Positions 24,301-36,398 of a stretch of DNA of 64,000 nucleotides are shown piece after piece (position 1 is the first letter of the stretch; every line of letters starts with the position of its first letter). Under the pieces are notes generated by a model that saw only the letters and a list, made by a program, of their open reading frames with translations, ran no database searches and was not told the origin of the DNA. This stretch comes from Melitaea cinxia (Eukaryota > Arthropoda > Insecta > Lepidoptera > Nymphalidae): assembly GCF_905220565.1 (NCBI RefSeq), contig NC_059399.1:9517501-9581500 (forward strand), written 5' to 3'. The translations under genes were made by a program, and so were the position numbers.

Positions 24301-24851
24301 ATATTATTAAGTAGAAATGTCAAAGAATATTTAGAAAAGCCGAGAATGAGATATAATTTGCTACAGTAAACGACAGTTGTTAGGATACATTTTGTAGGCA
24401 CATTTTCTAACCGCTCTACGTTATTGGAGCCCATTTAAAAATATGAATAAATGTTTATCATTTGTTGAACCAGTTTATAATTTTAGTAGTTTAATCAATT
24501 TCTCGAACATGTAATAAATTATAACATATATCCTTGAACTATAAGAAAATAATAATTATCAGTGATCTCATTTGACATACGAAAATTAATATTTTACAGC
24601 TTATCATCTTATAATCACCTATATTATTATTTGTCATTAGGATTGTTCAAAAATGCGCAATATACCACATAGACAATGAAGGGACTTTTGCTCTACACAA
24701 GCATCATATTGTAGCTTTTACATTTAGTTATCACTATACTAAAAGAAAATGAACAACAAAGTCTTAATTATTCATTCATTCATTTGGATAAATGGCCTTC
24801 AATTGTGCAAAATAGGACTTGAGTATTAATGGCTAAGTATATAATAATTGG
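24301..24851. other. AT-rich spacer, no gene seen
   Basis: No exon or repeat end recognised. Confidence 0.5.
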
Positions 24852-25450
24852 GTTTGCTCGCAAACGAAAAAAAACCGACTTCAATTACATCGACGAGTAA
24901 TACAACGTAGATCGACGAAAAAATAGTCCAGTCAAGCATTATCAAAGATTACTCAAAAAGTAGTTATCAGATCTCAATAAAATTTATATGTGACCACATG
25001 ACAAACATCAGCTTTCGATTAAATTAAAAATTATTAAAATCGGTATACCCAGTAAAAAGTTATTGCAGATTTTCAAGAGTTTCCCTCGATTTCTCTAGGA
25101 TCCCATCATCAGATCCTGGTTTCCTTATCATGGTACTAAACTTGGGATATCTCCTTTTCAACAAAAAAAGAATTATCAAAATCGGTACATCCAGTAGAAA
25201 GTTATGTGGTATAACAACGTAGGTCGACGAAAAAAGCGTCAAGTAAAAACTCATTCTTAGATATAACCTGAAAAGTAGTTGTTAGATCTCAATAAATTTA
25301 AATGGGACAAAATGGGATCACCTTTCGATCAAAAGAAAATTTGTCAAAATCGCTCCACCCAGTCAAAAGTTCTGATGTAACATACATAAAGAAAAAAAAA
25401 ATACAGTCGAATTGAGAATCTCCTCCTTTTTTGGAAGTCGGTTAAAAAAT
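24852..25450 (-). repeat. Family B element
   Basis: Hairpin GTTTGCTCGCAAAC at 24,852-24,865, then AACCGACTTC; right end GAAGTCGGTT. The internal TTATCATGGTAC block is present. Confidence 0.7.
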
Positions 25451-26507
25451 AGAAAAAATTAAAAATTGCATATACGAACTGAAACCACGTTCCCCAAAAT
25501 TTTCTTCTCGATCTTAAGATTGTGTCTTTTATTAATTTTCGCTTGCTCATTTGCTTCAGCCTAACGCAATCTACTTATACAGCTGAACGCAGGCATCTTT
25601 CTGTCTCTCTGTCTTAGAGAATCTGTTTTAGAGATTCTTTATAGTCTTATATCTATGTTATATATATAACGGATAGCCCTTTTCTGCATAATAAAATTGA
25701 TATTAATATCAGCCGCGTTACCCTGTAAGTAGCTGAAATAAACTTATACCGCTGTATCGACATCCGTTAATAACCATATTCTTTTACCTGTGTATTCTGC
25801 AGAACTCAACCAATCCGTGATCGACATATATAGGGTCCCAATTATACCTTATATCATAGTAATTCCAACTAAATTCGATTTGTCAACATTATGTTCTGGT
25901 TGAATATCAATTTGTTTTACACTTGGAGCTGAAAATTTTGATGCTAAATGCATTATTTATTTGCTTTATTACTATTAAGAAGTAAGTTGTACACGCTAAA
26001 CCAGCGCACAACTTTAGAGAGAGCATTGTTTACATCGTCATAGTTTGTTTTTTGTCTTCGAAATTTAAATATTAAGGGAGTTTCATTGGCAAACGATACA
26101 ATCTCATGCTTCTTCTCTACTAAATATCGTCGTTATATCGGTTGTTAATTTATATTACGAATTATTAACGTATGTTAAACATTTATTAAAATAGCTCATA
26201 CATATTAAAATTAAGTAACCCGTACATATACCATATTACTCGTTCGTTATTTACGTTTTACTAAGTTATATCATTAGGAATTTTTAAAATTCTACTCAAG
26301 TTATTTATTACTTCGTTATCCATAAAATCTATTCGTTATTTTAAAACTTAACACACTAATAAAAGTGTATTTCGCACTTTTAATAAAAAAAATTAAAATA
26401 GACAAATAAAGTTTGAGAAACGTTGCTAATGAATAACTAATATCATACATATTATAAATGAGACAAACAGGCCAGAAACTACGATATAAATTAGATGAAA
26501 AAAAAAG
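25451..26507. other. Upstream region of six-exon cuticular gene
   Basis: AT-rich; no gene or clear transposon seen. It may hold enhancers of the gene at 26,576, but none can be named from sequence alone. Confidence 0.35.
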
Positions 26508-26515
26508 TATATAAA
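26508..26515 (+). promoter_or_regulatory. TATA box of six-exon RR-1 gene
   Basis: TATATAAA, 68 bp before the ATG. An initiator-like ATTCAAGTT lies near 26,540, about 33 bp downstream. Confidence 0.65.
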
Positions 26516-26575
26516 GGCATAGATCTTAGAAGCGACAACATTCAAGTTGAAAAGCTGTGAAGATAATCTACAGCA

Positions 26576-29500
26576 ATGCGTGTTCTTTTGGTACGTAGTA
26601 CTTACTATAATATCAATTATACATTTCAAATTGAGATATATTTTAATTATATACATCTTAATTCTGAGATTACTCCTAAAGTTTATTATTTTTTATTATT
26701 ATCAGGTCCTTGGTTTGGCTGTTGCAGCTGTTTACGCAGCTGAAATCAGGTGGGTTGGTTTTATTTTTTATATTATAAGGCGAAATAAAATTTAAATTTT
26801 TTTTCTAATAATTCTAAAATTACCACTTTTAATAAATATAAAAAAAGTTTAAGTACATACGTTTATTAAATATCATTAAACTTTTTTGTTCATGTGTAAT
26901 ATTTAATACATATTGTATTTTGTAATTGATGGAAATTTTGCTGCATATTACATAGTACAGTATTCATTTATGTTAACGTATTTTAATATGTATAGCTGTT
27001 TGTTTCCCTACCATGAATAAAAGAAAATAATGAAAATAAAAATATTTTCTAATGCAGTTATGAGTAATTCCTGAGCTACATAAATTAAATAGCCTAAAGC
27101 ACAAATTTCTTTAAAACATTTGTAAAAAACTTCAACATATTTAATTTTAAAATTTTAACCTAATATTTTTTTATAATATGACCTTGAATACATAATTTTT
27201 TAAAATTCTTTTACAGTCCTAGCACGACTCCTTTTCCGGTGACTCGTGCTTCAGCGTTTGCATCAACAAACACTTACAATCCCTACCAAGCGACCCGCCA
27301 GTACTTTAACCGCAACGATCCCAGCCGTTATAACCCTGGTCGTTACGACCCTGGTCGCTACGACCCCGGTCGTTACGACCCTGGCCGTTACAACCCTGGC
27401 AAATACGACAGCTCAGGCCGTTATATCCCTGACAACTCTGGTGCTTACAAGTAAGTTAAAGTCTTTGCGGTCTATTAGGAATTTATTATATTTTAAGAGA
27501 GAGAGAGAGATTCAGTCAATAGAGCACATAATAGCTATTAGAATATAAAATTTTTTTTTTATTTTTTTTTTATATGTCACTAGGTCGACAAACAAGCTTA
27601 CGGCTCACCTGATGGTAAGCGATTACCGTAGCCTATAGACACCTGCAACACCAGAAGCATCGCAAGCGCGTTGCCGACCCAATCCCCAATCCCCCCAGGA
27701 GCTCTGGTCACCTTACTCACCAACAGGAACACAATACTGCTTGAAAACAGTATTATTTTGCTGTGATCTTCTGTAAGGTCGAGGTACTACCCCAGTCGGG
27801 CTGCTCCGTATTTTGAGCAGGAAATTCCTGCTGTGCCCTACCTCAGTTAAATAAATAACACATATATAATAAAATAACACATACAAAACTTAATTATATT
27901 CTTAATGGTTATCTATTGGATATATTTCATGTCAGAAAGAGAACAAATAAAAAATATGATTATTGAAAATATGTAATTATACTTTCCTTTGTTTCCGTAT
28001 TTTAAACGATAACCATTAAACATAAAAGTGGTTTTTAGATCTTTGTTCATCGTTATCATATTTAATTCTTTAGCATGTAATTCGTAGCGTCACGGATTCA
28101 GCTGTTGACCACGATTACCTTCATTTTATTATGCTTAGTGGCTGTTACAGTACCACATTGCTTAGATGCATGAAAGTTTCGACTCGAAACTAATTAAAAA
28201 TTAATATTATAGAAATTGACGCAACGGTCACAGCACTGCTTTGTGGCTATTGAGCTAGCGGTTGTGCGTTCGATTCCCGCATATGACAAACATTTGTATT
28301 GGCCATACAGATGTTTGCCGTGGGTATGTGTGCAGTCCTATGGTAACCACCGTGCCTCGGAGAGCACGTTAAGCCATCCGTCCTGGTTGTTATCATGTAC
28401 ACCTGATAGGGATTGTTGACTGACTTACTGGCTCATAGTAGGGAATTTATCCGCCAACCCGTATTGGAGCAGCGTTGTGGTTTAAACTCTGATCCTTCTC
28501 CTACATGGGAAAGAGGCCGATGCCCAGCAGTGGAATGTTACAGGCTGAAGTGGAAGCGGAGATTATAGAAATTATAGTTTCTAAACTACTACAAATAATT
28601 CGTATACGTATTTCGAAAAGAAAACTAAACTAAAAAAAAAAATGAATATAATTCTAGGCGTTTAACTAGTTATATATTTTTTTATAAAAGTGGATAAAAT
28701 AACGAGTAAGACAAAAATAACCTTTAAACTTTGACACACCATAGGTAAGTTTAACATATAAACGACAAATAATAAATTGACACGTCCTCACACAACTTGA
28801 CCACTCCTTGCATATTAATTTGGAGTGACTTAATGTTATATTTAATGTACACATTAAAAACAACGACAGATGTAAAGTTGTCGATTCATTTATTATACGT
28901 ATTAAAAACGATGAAAGGTAATGAATGATATTATTTAGAGTTATGCATACAATCAGTTTATAGTACGTTTTCTTAGACGTCGCTGTCTGTTAATGCAAGT
29001 CCCATACGGTTTTTTTTTGTTTTCCGTATAATTTTAGTTTATAGTCTGAGGGTAGTAAGTAGTAAGTGATACTAAGCAGTCCCTGGTTGTATCTGTATAC
29101 CGTGGCTAATGGACGTCTGCAACACGAGGCATGCGTGCTGCCGACTTCGACCTATCCCTGACCACCTTCCTCCTTCCAAGGACTCTGGTTACGTTACTCA
29201 GCGCAAGAAGATAACACTACTTAAAGGTATTGTTTAACTGTGATCTTCTGTGATCTTCGTGTAATACCTCCAGATACTCGGCAGTGTATACCCTCAATTC
29301 CATGCCTAAAAACACAGGTATAACGATATGAGAGTACATAGTACATGTACTTGATACTAAAAATCTACTTCCAGTGGAGACCGTGGTGACCGCGGTGGTG
29401 CTGGTGGTTTCTACTCTGGCTCCTCTGACAAAGGAGGTCCCGGAGGTCCTGGTGGATTCTACTCTGGTTCCTCTGACAAGGGAGGTCCTGGCGGCGCCTA

Positions 29501-30507
29501 TGTCGGTAACAAGGACAACGCAGGCAATGGAGGAGACACCGGCAGGTAAGTCGTTTAGAGTTCGAGTCGCATAGAGTTTGCAGTTTGTTGAATGTGTATT
29601 TAACTTTATTAAATTTTCATTATACATTTGTTACATATATTAACAAACTAAAAATGTCTAAACAATATTAAAATTATGTTCACTTAAAACCTTCTTTATC
29701 GTTGTCTATCCTTGACTAATAATGAAACGTTTTAAGAGTCAAAATTTAACATCATATTAATTATGTTGGTAACCAATTTATTCATTATAGCGTCACAGTT
29801 TCTGAGGTAAAGCCCACTGTCCCCGTCACTGAGGAAGTCGAAGTGTAAGTGTGGTAACATTCTTTTAAAATTATTGATTTTAAAACTTTATATAAATTTT
29901 TATAAATAATATCTTAAATTAATTTGTGCTAATTACATTACTTACTCGATTAAACATAATCACTTATATGGTGTTGTGATGCATGTTATTTTATTTAAAA
30001 ATAATTTATTAATTAGTATTTTAATTTAATATTTTTGTCATACTTCTATTAACTGCAAAGTTTAACTTAAATATTTCGATAATTTTCAGACTTGCTCCCG
30101 TAACTGTCGTAGTTGAAGAAGAGAAGAAGTTCCCTGAAGTAGTGGTCTCATCTACTGCCAGTGTCTCTAAATCTCCTGTTTTCGTGAGCACTCCTGTCTA
30201 CGTTAAGCCGACTCCAAGTTATGTTCAGGTCCCAGTAGCCAAGGTTGTCCCTGGAAACTATGAATACAAATACGGAATTATACGTCAAGAAAGCGACGTT
30301 CTTCCCGATGGCTATCACTACCTGTACGAAACTGAGAACAAAATCCTCGCTGAAGAGTCTGGTAATATTGAAAAAATTGACAATGAAACCGATGGCATGA
30401 GAGTCAAGGGATTCTTTGAGTTTGTTGCCCCCGATGGTAAAACATACAGAGTTGATTACACCGCCGACGAAAGAGGCTTCATACCCAGCGGTGCTCACTT
30501 ACCTTAA
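26576..30507 (+). CDS. RR-1 cuticular protein with GRYDPG and Gly-rich repeats, 311 aa (six exons)
   Basis: Secreted chitin-binding cuticle protein. Exons: 26576-26590 (MRVLL), 26706-26749, 27217-27450, 29375-29545, 29791-29844 and 30090-30507; the sum is 936 nt with one continuous frame and GT-AG borders throughout. Intron 1 is phase 0, the other four are phase 2. The signal peptide is [16 protein letters not shown]. Exon 3 encodes about six RY(D/N)PG units and then [13 protein letters not shown]. Exon 4 encodes two [15 protein letters not shown] units and an incidental RGD. Exon 5 is a short Val/Glu linker. Exon 6 has a Val/Pro stretch and the RR-1 domain at residues 246-311 ([12 protein letters not shown], then [18 protein letters not shown], then [10 protein letters not shown]). 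Intron 3 holds SINE and family F insertions. Only exons 3, 4 and 6 have sizeable open frames; exons 1, 2 and 5 come from splice consensus and phase agreement. Confidence 0.9.
27325..27410 (+). repeat. 15-bp coding tandem repeat (RYDPG units)
   Basis: Repeats of CGTTACGACCCTGGT and near variants encode RY(D/N)PG. The units differ mostly at third positions, so they are held at protein level while able to expand or contract. Confidence 0.75.
27570..27845 (+). repeat. Family F copy in intron 3
   Basis: CACTAGGTCGACAAACAAGC to CTGCTGTGCCCTACCTC; the most complete family F copy here. Confidence 0.6.
28217..28552 (+). repeat. tRNA-derived SINE, family G, in intron 3
   Basis: Head TGACGCAACGGTCACAGCAC, B-box GCGTTCGATTCCCGC, tail CAGTGGAATGTTACAGGCTG. 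About 335 bp and apparently full length. Confidence 0.65.
29075..29275 (+). repeat. Diverged family F fragment in intron 3
   Basis: ACACGAGGCATGCGTGCTGC, GGACTCTGGTTACGTTACTC and CTGTGATCTTCTGTG follow the family F order with many changes. Confidence 0.4.
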
Positions 30508-30564
30508 AACTAGTCTGTAGAATATTTACAATTGTTAAAACTACTAAGTAGTTGATGTTTTTCG

Positions 30565-30576
30565 AATAAAAATAAA
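30565..30576 (+). terminator. Poly(A) signals of six-exon gene
   Basis: Two adjacent AATAAA hexamers, 58 bp after the stop. Confidence 0.65.
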
Positions 30577-30724
30577 ATTAAATACGGAAAGTAGTTTTGT
30601 TTATTTTAAGTATCTAGTTATTAAGAACCCAATGAAATATAAGAAAATAAAATACATCATTTTCTTTTTAAACAGCTAAAGATCATAATTATGATAGTTA
30701 ATCTATAAAAAAAACAACTAACCA

Positions 30725-30932
30725 TCGTTTCATAGTATAAAACAAAGTCGCTTCCCGCTGTCTGTATGCTTAGATCTTTAAAACTACGCAATGTATTTTG
30801 ATGCAGTTTTCTTTAGTAAATAGAGTGACTCCAGGGGAAGGTTGGTATAGAAGGTTGGTATACATGAATATTATAGTAGAGGAACACTGGTAGTTTTTGC
30901 AACTATGCGAAATCAGGGCGGGTCACTAGTTT
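30725..30932 (-). repeat. Family L fragment
   Basis: Reverse complement of the two ends of the 19,597 element: AAACAAAGTCGCTT at the left and GGCGGGTCACTAGTTTG at the right. Confidence 0.5.
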
Positions 30933-31138
30933 GAAATAAACTGAATATTTTTCTGTTGAGCAGCTCAATAATATCTACTGACAGGCTTTTGAACAATAAG
31001 AAGTATTTTATAATTTGTCTACAGTAGACAATACAGTAGTTTGCTCGCAAACGAAAAACATTGACCAAATCATACAACAAAATTAAAATAGCGATAAATC
31101 CCACAATTTCAATTTTGCAACTATTAGTTAGTTATTAA

Positions 31139-32461
31139 CCTTTAAGTATGGACGTCATTTTTTCTTAACACTACTGTGGACGTGTAGTCTCACAGGCTCC
31201 TATATGCACACACATTTTTTTTGGGGAGTTTGACATAAGATCGCTTTCAAACTGATTGAGTATGAAAGTAATGGGATTTAGCAATAAAATAACACACTTA
31301 TATAATCAACTTTTATTTTTGAAATTATAGAAATTATAAAAATCAATAATTATGGCTCTTGTTAGCCCAAATCTACTTAGTTTACATTTTTAGGTATTAA
31401 AAACAGCCAAACTTGTCCCTATAACAAAACGAGCCCTTTTTTCTAAAAATATAATATATAAGAAACCAAAAACACTAAACACCTACTTCAGATAACAAAT
31501 ATAAAAAATTTTGACAACAGTCTAATAACGTAAATTTATTGGCAGTCAGTGCACAATATCTTAGAACATTGGAGACACATAGGCTTGTTGCAACCAACAC
31601 AAACATGGGTGTCATCCTATATTATTTCGCAGAACAGATTCTACATGCTCTTTTGGTTCCTTGACTGGTTTCTAGATCCTGGATATCTTCTGTAACCATA
31701 TCATTACCTAAAACTAGAGTCATGGTCAACCTCAGCTCTCTTGGCAATCGTGTATTTATAATACGTCTTTACATATAAGGCTCCACAAGCACAAGTGCTA
31801 TTTTTTTTAAGAAAACCCCTCTCCGCAGCTTTTGACTTGTACATGTTATATAAAATGTACGCATTCGTGGCAGTCAAGTCTAGGAAACGATATAGCAACA
31901 CTATAGGCTATCTCTATCACTACCCGATTCTTTTCCTAGGACCTGGTCCTGATCTTCATCACTGTCATTTTCATGATTTTGTTTTAGTTCGGACTCCAAT
32001 ATAAAAAAAAAATCAATACTCTCTTCATTGTCAGCCTGATCCGAAGCTCACTACAACTCACTCACTTCTTGTTAGAAAGATGAATCTCTTGCACAAAATG
32101 TTTTTCTAGCGGGGCCCTGAACAGAAATCGTAGATAATCGTTTTGATTTAGAACAACCGATTTACAACTTGTTACTTTTTGACATTTTGTACTACAAAAT
32201 CTGATACAAACATAATCGCCGTTATAGAATATACCATAGGGCAAAAATGGACGTGTAGCCTGACAGGCTCCGGTCAATATTTTGATGGTCATTACTTACG
32301 TGGTATTAATTGGAAGACGCAATCTCCTCTCGTGTTGGTATTTTTATAACTAAAACAAAAGCTACTGAGCCGCTCAACCGCGGGGAGTCGTGGCAATTAG
32401 GTGAAACTAAGAAATCGAAAACACCGAGTAGCCTGTGAGACTCCACGTCCATACTTAAAGG
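31139..32461 (-). mobile_element. piggyBac-like element, internally deleted
   Basis: The 17-bp ends CCTTTAAGTATGGACGT are exact inverted repeats, each flanked by TTAA (31,135-31,138 and 32,462-32,465), the piggyBac target duplication. On the - strand, an acidic N-terminal-like stretch (ENDSDEDQDQ near 31,960) is followed by LYRFLDLTATNAYILYNMYK near 31,860 and a Cys-rich end (THVCVGCNKPMCLQCSK, CTDC near 31,560-31,620), the order of a piggyBac transposase with its catalytic core removed. Frames are broken. Subterminal copies of TGGACGTGTAGTCTCACAGG recur near both ends. Non-autonomous. Confidence 0.85.
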
Positions 32462-32517
32462 TTAAGACTGAGTTTATGATAATAAAGGATACTCATCCTT
32501 AACGGTAAGGTATAGTG

Positions 32518-32802
32518 ATGGGTATGGCGCCTTGTGTGAGCGCTAACACAACGGCGAACGCGGGTTCTATTCCCGCTCGAGATGGGTATTTGTATTTGTA
32601 CAAATTTTTCTTTCCGGTCTGGTTTTCTGTCCTTGTGGGCTTCCCACTGTGCCTCGGAGAGGACGTTATCACAGACACCTCATAGCGATCGTTGCTCATG
32701 TTAGGGAATATACCCACCGATTCACTGTGGAGCAGTGTGGTGGATTCAACCCTTCTTCTTCATCGAGAAAGAGGCCTGTGCCAACAAATGTTATAGGCTG
32801 AA
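32518..32802 (+). repeat. tRNA-derived SINE, family G
   Basis: B-box GCGGGTTCTATTCCCGC and the body CCTCGGAGAGGACGTTATC; tail ending ATGTTATAGGCTG. It sits about 50 bp after the piggyBac TTAA. Confidence 0.6.
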
Positions 32803-32888
32803 TACAAACCTTCTCTGTAGGAGAACTAGATGGAAAAAGGAGCTATGCCTATGCGTGATAGTCAAAAAGATAAACAATTAAGTATGCA

Positions 32889-33075
32889 TCATTAGGGATA
32901 ACTCAAAAAGTACTTGTCAGATTATGTTAAAATGTAAATTAGACATGGAAAGCAACTTTTGATTCATAAAAGTATCATCAAAATGGGTACATCCAATAAA
33001 AAGTTATGTGATACCTACAAAGATAAAAAATCAGTCGAATTGAGAACTCCCTCCTTTTTTTGAAGTCGGTAATGA
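32889..33075 (-). repeat. Family B fragment
   Basis: GGGATAACTCAAAAAGTACT to TTGAAGTCGG; only the right-end portion of the family remains. Confidence 0.55.
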
Positions 33076-33279
33076 AAATAAAGCGACAGAAAAATACTAC
33101 TTATTATGATACATGTTATACAAAGAGGTATTTCATAAAAATTGCCGTAAGTTCTAAATTAATTAGACGTATAATTTGATTTTAGCTACCTCCTGTAATT
33201 TTTGATGGGGTTTGAAATCCTATATAGTGAATATGTGTAGAAGCTATTTGTTTTTTATCAACACCTATCATGGGACCCG

Positions 33280-33413
33280 CAGATTTGTGAAGTTAGTTGT
33301 AAGGTTTAGTCTTCGGCCGGATCTCTTCGCAGGCTGCATAATCTACTTCCTATTCCCACCGAAATTTCTCTTGCACATAGCACTATTACCAATTCTTGAT
33401 TACGCGGATACAT
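33280..33413 (+). pseudogene. LINE reverse-transcriptase fragment
   Basis: Translates to RFSLRPDLFAG, then FPPKFLLHIALLPILDYADT. The LPILDYAD block is also in the larger LINE at 34,973-36,269, in the opposite orientation. Only the region after the catalytic fingers remains. Confidence 0.55.
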
Positions 33414-33416
33414 GAC

Positions 33417-33550
33417 TCGATGCCCCCGGGGAATAAAGTGGTAATAGAGAAAAGTAAATTTTACAGAACGAGCAATAAACAATTTTTCTGTTTTATCGCG
33501 TGTCCTAAACGGGATATAATATTGTATTATACATCAATATTTTCAGCATT
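33417..33550 (+). repeat. Family M, uninterrupted copy
   Basis: GATGCCCCCGGGGAATAAAG to CATCAATATTTTCAGCATTT. The same sequence at 44,084-44,912 is split by an insertion, so this copy serves as an empty site. A SINE-tail module follows at 33,560-33,605. Confidence 0.6.
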
Positions 33551-33605
33551 TCTTTATAAGTTCACGCCATTTTCAGAAGTGGACTGCAATAGCCTGAAGT
33601 GATGA

Positions 33606-34339
33606 TTATAGTAAAAAGAATAGATTAAATAAATATTATGTTGGATGTCATTATTTTGGATGTAAGGATGATAGCAAAATAATGCGAAAACTACTTGACG
33701 AAATAAGCTGTATTTTTTATTATTTTAGGAAACTTAGAAACGCAAAAGAATATTGAAAATAAAGGCTGAAAAATTCTTAATTTTTTTTAAATAAATATTT
33801 GTAGTTTCTACAATAATAAAATATTATGTAATGTTCAGATCATAGTCAGAGCATCTGTGATTACCTGCAAGATCTAAATCAACTTATTTTCGCTTTATGG
33901 TTAATCATTAGTTCTACATAATTTACTAAAATAGCTTTAAAGGAGTGCAGTTTAGGATTTTACAAATATTTTTCTTTTCACGACTCGTATCTTTGTTTCA
34001 TGATGCCATCTTCTCCAGCCCCAAAGCGTTCTATTTTTTCTATATAAAAATAGGCGCTCGCGCTAAAAAAAATGTATAGAGCCCTATGCTAAAAACAATG
34101 TAAAGCAAATGTAAAATTATTATTTTAATTCAACGTTATGTTCTAATTGTTCCTAACTTTTATCATTAATAGGAACTATTTACAAGATAATAAGTATCTA
34201 TCCTGCAATATTTTTTAAACAACGTGCACATTTATTATACTTGCGTTATACATGTATGTGTACTGGTCACATCGTACATATTTAATAACGTATGTTGAAA
34301 TTATATTAGAACCACTTTAAATGACAAAAATAATAGTAA
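33606..34339. other. AT-rich spacer, no gene seen
   Basis: No exon or clear repeat boundary recognised. Confidence 0.5.
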
Positions 34340-36395
34340 TAAATTATGTATTCTTATTGTACACCAAAAAAAAAAAAAAAAAAAAATTAAAATAAATAAT
34401 AAAAACCGAGAAAAAGTACAAAAGGCGGCCTTATCGCGAAAAGCGATTTCTTCCTGCCAGCCTTAGGAGTAATGGTGAAAAATAAGAATTTAGTTAAATA
34501 AATATTTTTATAATTACAAACATACTCAACTATACAAAATAACTATATCAGCAAACTCAGTGTTCTGAGATTTTGCTTGTAAAAATAACACAAATATCTA
34601 TAATTTTCGTAATACGCTTCAGGATTAAAAATACATCCATTCAGACCGTTGGTTTATGGTATATTTATTGTAATCATAAAGCATTTATGTGCAAGTGCTA
34701 ATATGTAAGCGTTAGTATGAGTAATATTTAAACATCGTTTAATTATACGTTAATTAGTCTGTAACTTTTATGCTACTAGGCGCAGATCTCTTTTTCATAT
34801 AATAGTTTCGTTTTAATTCACTGCGCTTATTCATCACTCTACTCCCATTAATTATAAAAAAGATACCTCACTTAAGATTCAGATAAATATATAAATTTAC
34901 TAACTAATGAATACTGAGTGATACTTTATTTAAAAGGAGGGACTACTAATGTGGATAACCATTCATAGGATTTCATATAACTAAAGAGTACGAAAGTGTG
35001 ACATATCTAGCATATCCTATTCTATTATATAAGCAATTGTTTAGATATGAATATTTGCTAAAATTGGAACGAGAACGCAGGTATGCAGGAGAATTAGGAT
35101 CGTGGAGTATTATGTAGAGGAACGACAGGATGTGCATATCACGGCGAAGGTGGATTGGGAGCCATTTAAGTTGAGCACGAAAGTTTGATATGTGTTCATA
35201 CTTATGTAAGCCAAAAATAAAGCGAATAGCGAGATTTTGAAGACGCTCTAGTTTGTTCAGTTGCTTCGTAGTCACATCTAAGTAGCACACATCAGCGTAG
35301 TCAAGTATAGGGAGAACAAGCGATTGCGCAAGCATAACTTTGGTTGAAAAAGGGAGAAAGAATTGAAGGCGCTTGAGAGAGTGGAAAGCGTGATGCATAC
35401 GTTTGCTGACTTCATTGATATAAGCCACCCTGCTCATGTTAAAATCCATTATTAGACCCAAATTTTTCACTTTATTCGAATAAGGGATTGTAACACTAGA
35501 TAGCTGAAACTTAGGTATTGAATTCCAGTCAATTCTGCATCTGAGTCTGCTACTGCCAAAAATTATACATTGAGATTTGAGAGGATTGATGATAAGGCTG
35601 AAAGTATCTGCCCACGACTGAATTTTAACCAGGTCCGAATTTAAAGCACCAATAGCTTCATACAACTCAGTCAGCTTAAAGTGTTGATATTATTGTAAAT
35701 CATCCGCATACAGATGATAGGGAAAAGAAATTACTTTGGATATAATATTAATGAAGATCGAGAAATGTAGAGAGGGAAGTACGCCACCTTGGGGTACACC
35801 AGCAGTGAGATCTATCCAATTCGATGATGCATAGTTGGTTTTCACGCACTGCTGGCGTCCGAAAAGGTAAGAATGAAACCAGTCTAAAACAGTAGAAGAA
35901 ATGTTGACCGCTCGGAGAGTTCCAATTAGTATATCTGGGTCAACAGAGTAGAAAGGTGGTGGGCTTGGCGTTATCCATTGCACCACGAATATCCTCCGCG
36001 ACATCCAGCAGCGCTCCAACTGTGCTGTGTTAGAAACGGAAGCCAGACTGATAGGGGCATAGGAGATTATTGCTAGTTAAGTAGGAGTACAGTTGTTGGT
36101 GTACCAATGATTCTATGACTTTGGATAGTATAGGAAGGATCGATATAGGGTGATATTGGGAAAGACTATTAGGATTAGAGGTTTTTGGCAGTGGGATGAC
36201 AAATGCTTTCTTCCGTAACAATGGGAAGACACCGCTTATAAGTGATAAGTTTATTATGTGAGTGATCACAGGAGCAACGTCATCCAGTATGGGAAGAACC
36301 GGTCGGTGGACTCACGTCTCTTTTGGAGACATTAAAAACATAGTCTAACTTGAACAGCGATGTTGCTGAGTAACGCCTACCTTGAAATAAATAAT
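34340..36395 (-). pseudogene. Broken LINE reverse transcriptase with its 3' end
   Basis: On the - strand from 36,290 the translation runs VITHIINLSLISGVFP, then PISILPILSKVIE and QSGFRF, then HSTVGALLDVAEDIRGAMD in a shifted frame, VPQGGVLPS, the catalytic YADD, and the thumb-region block LPILDYADVCYLD. This is the order of a non-LTR reverse transcriptase (jockey/CR1-like in feel). A frameshift near 36,020 and loss of the motif-A Asp region break it, and a single in-frame TAA follows YADDLQ at about 35,690. The 3' side ends in a family A tail (34,350-34,530) and an A-rich tract. 5'-truncated against family B. Confidence 0.85.
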
Positions 36396-36398
36396 GGT

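Noticed and set aside
27246..27548. Thr/Val-rich frame overlapping exon 3 of the 311-aa gene
   Set aside because: It is the +1 reading of the RYDPG repeat and runs through the true splice donor.
29375..29400. RGD cell-adhesion motif in exon 4
   Set aside because: It occurs in a Gly/Asp/Arg low-complexity run and is most likely incidental.
29217..29627. 136-codon - strand frame opposite exon 4
   Set aside because: Shadow of the Gly-rich repeat exon; its Thr/Ser-rich content is the complement of Gly/Pro codons.
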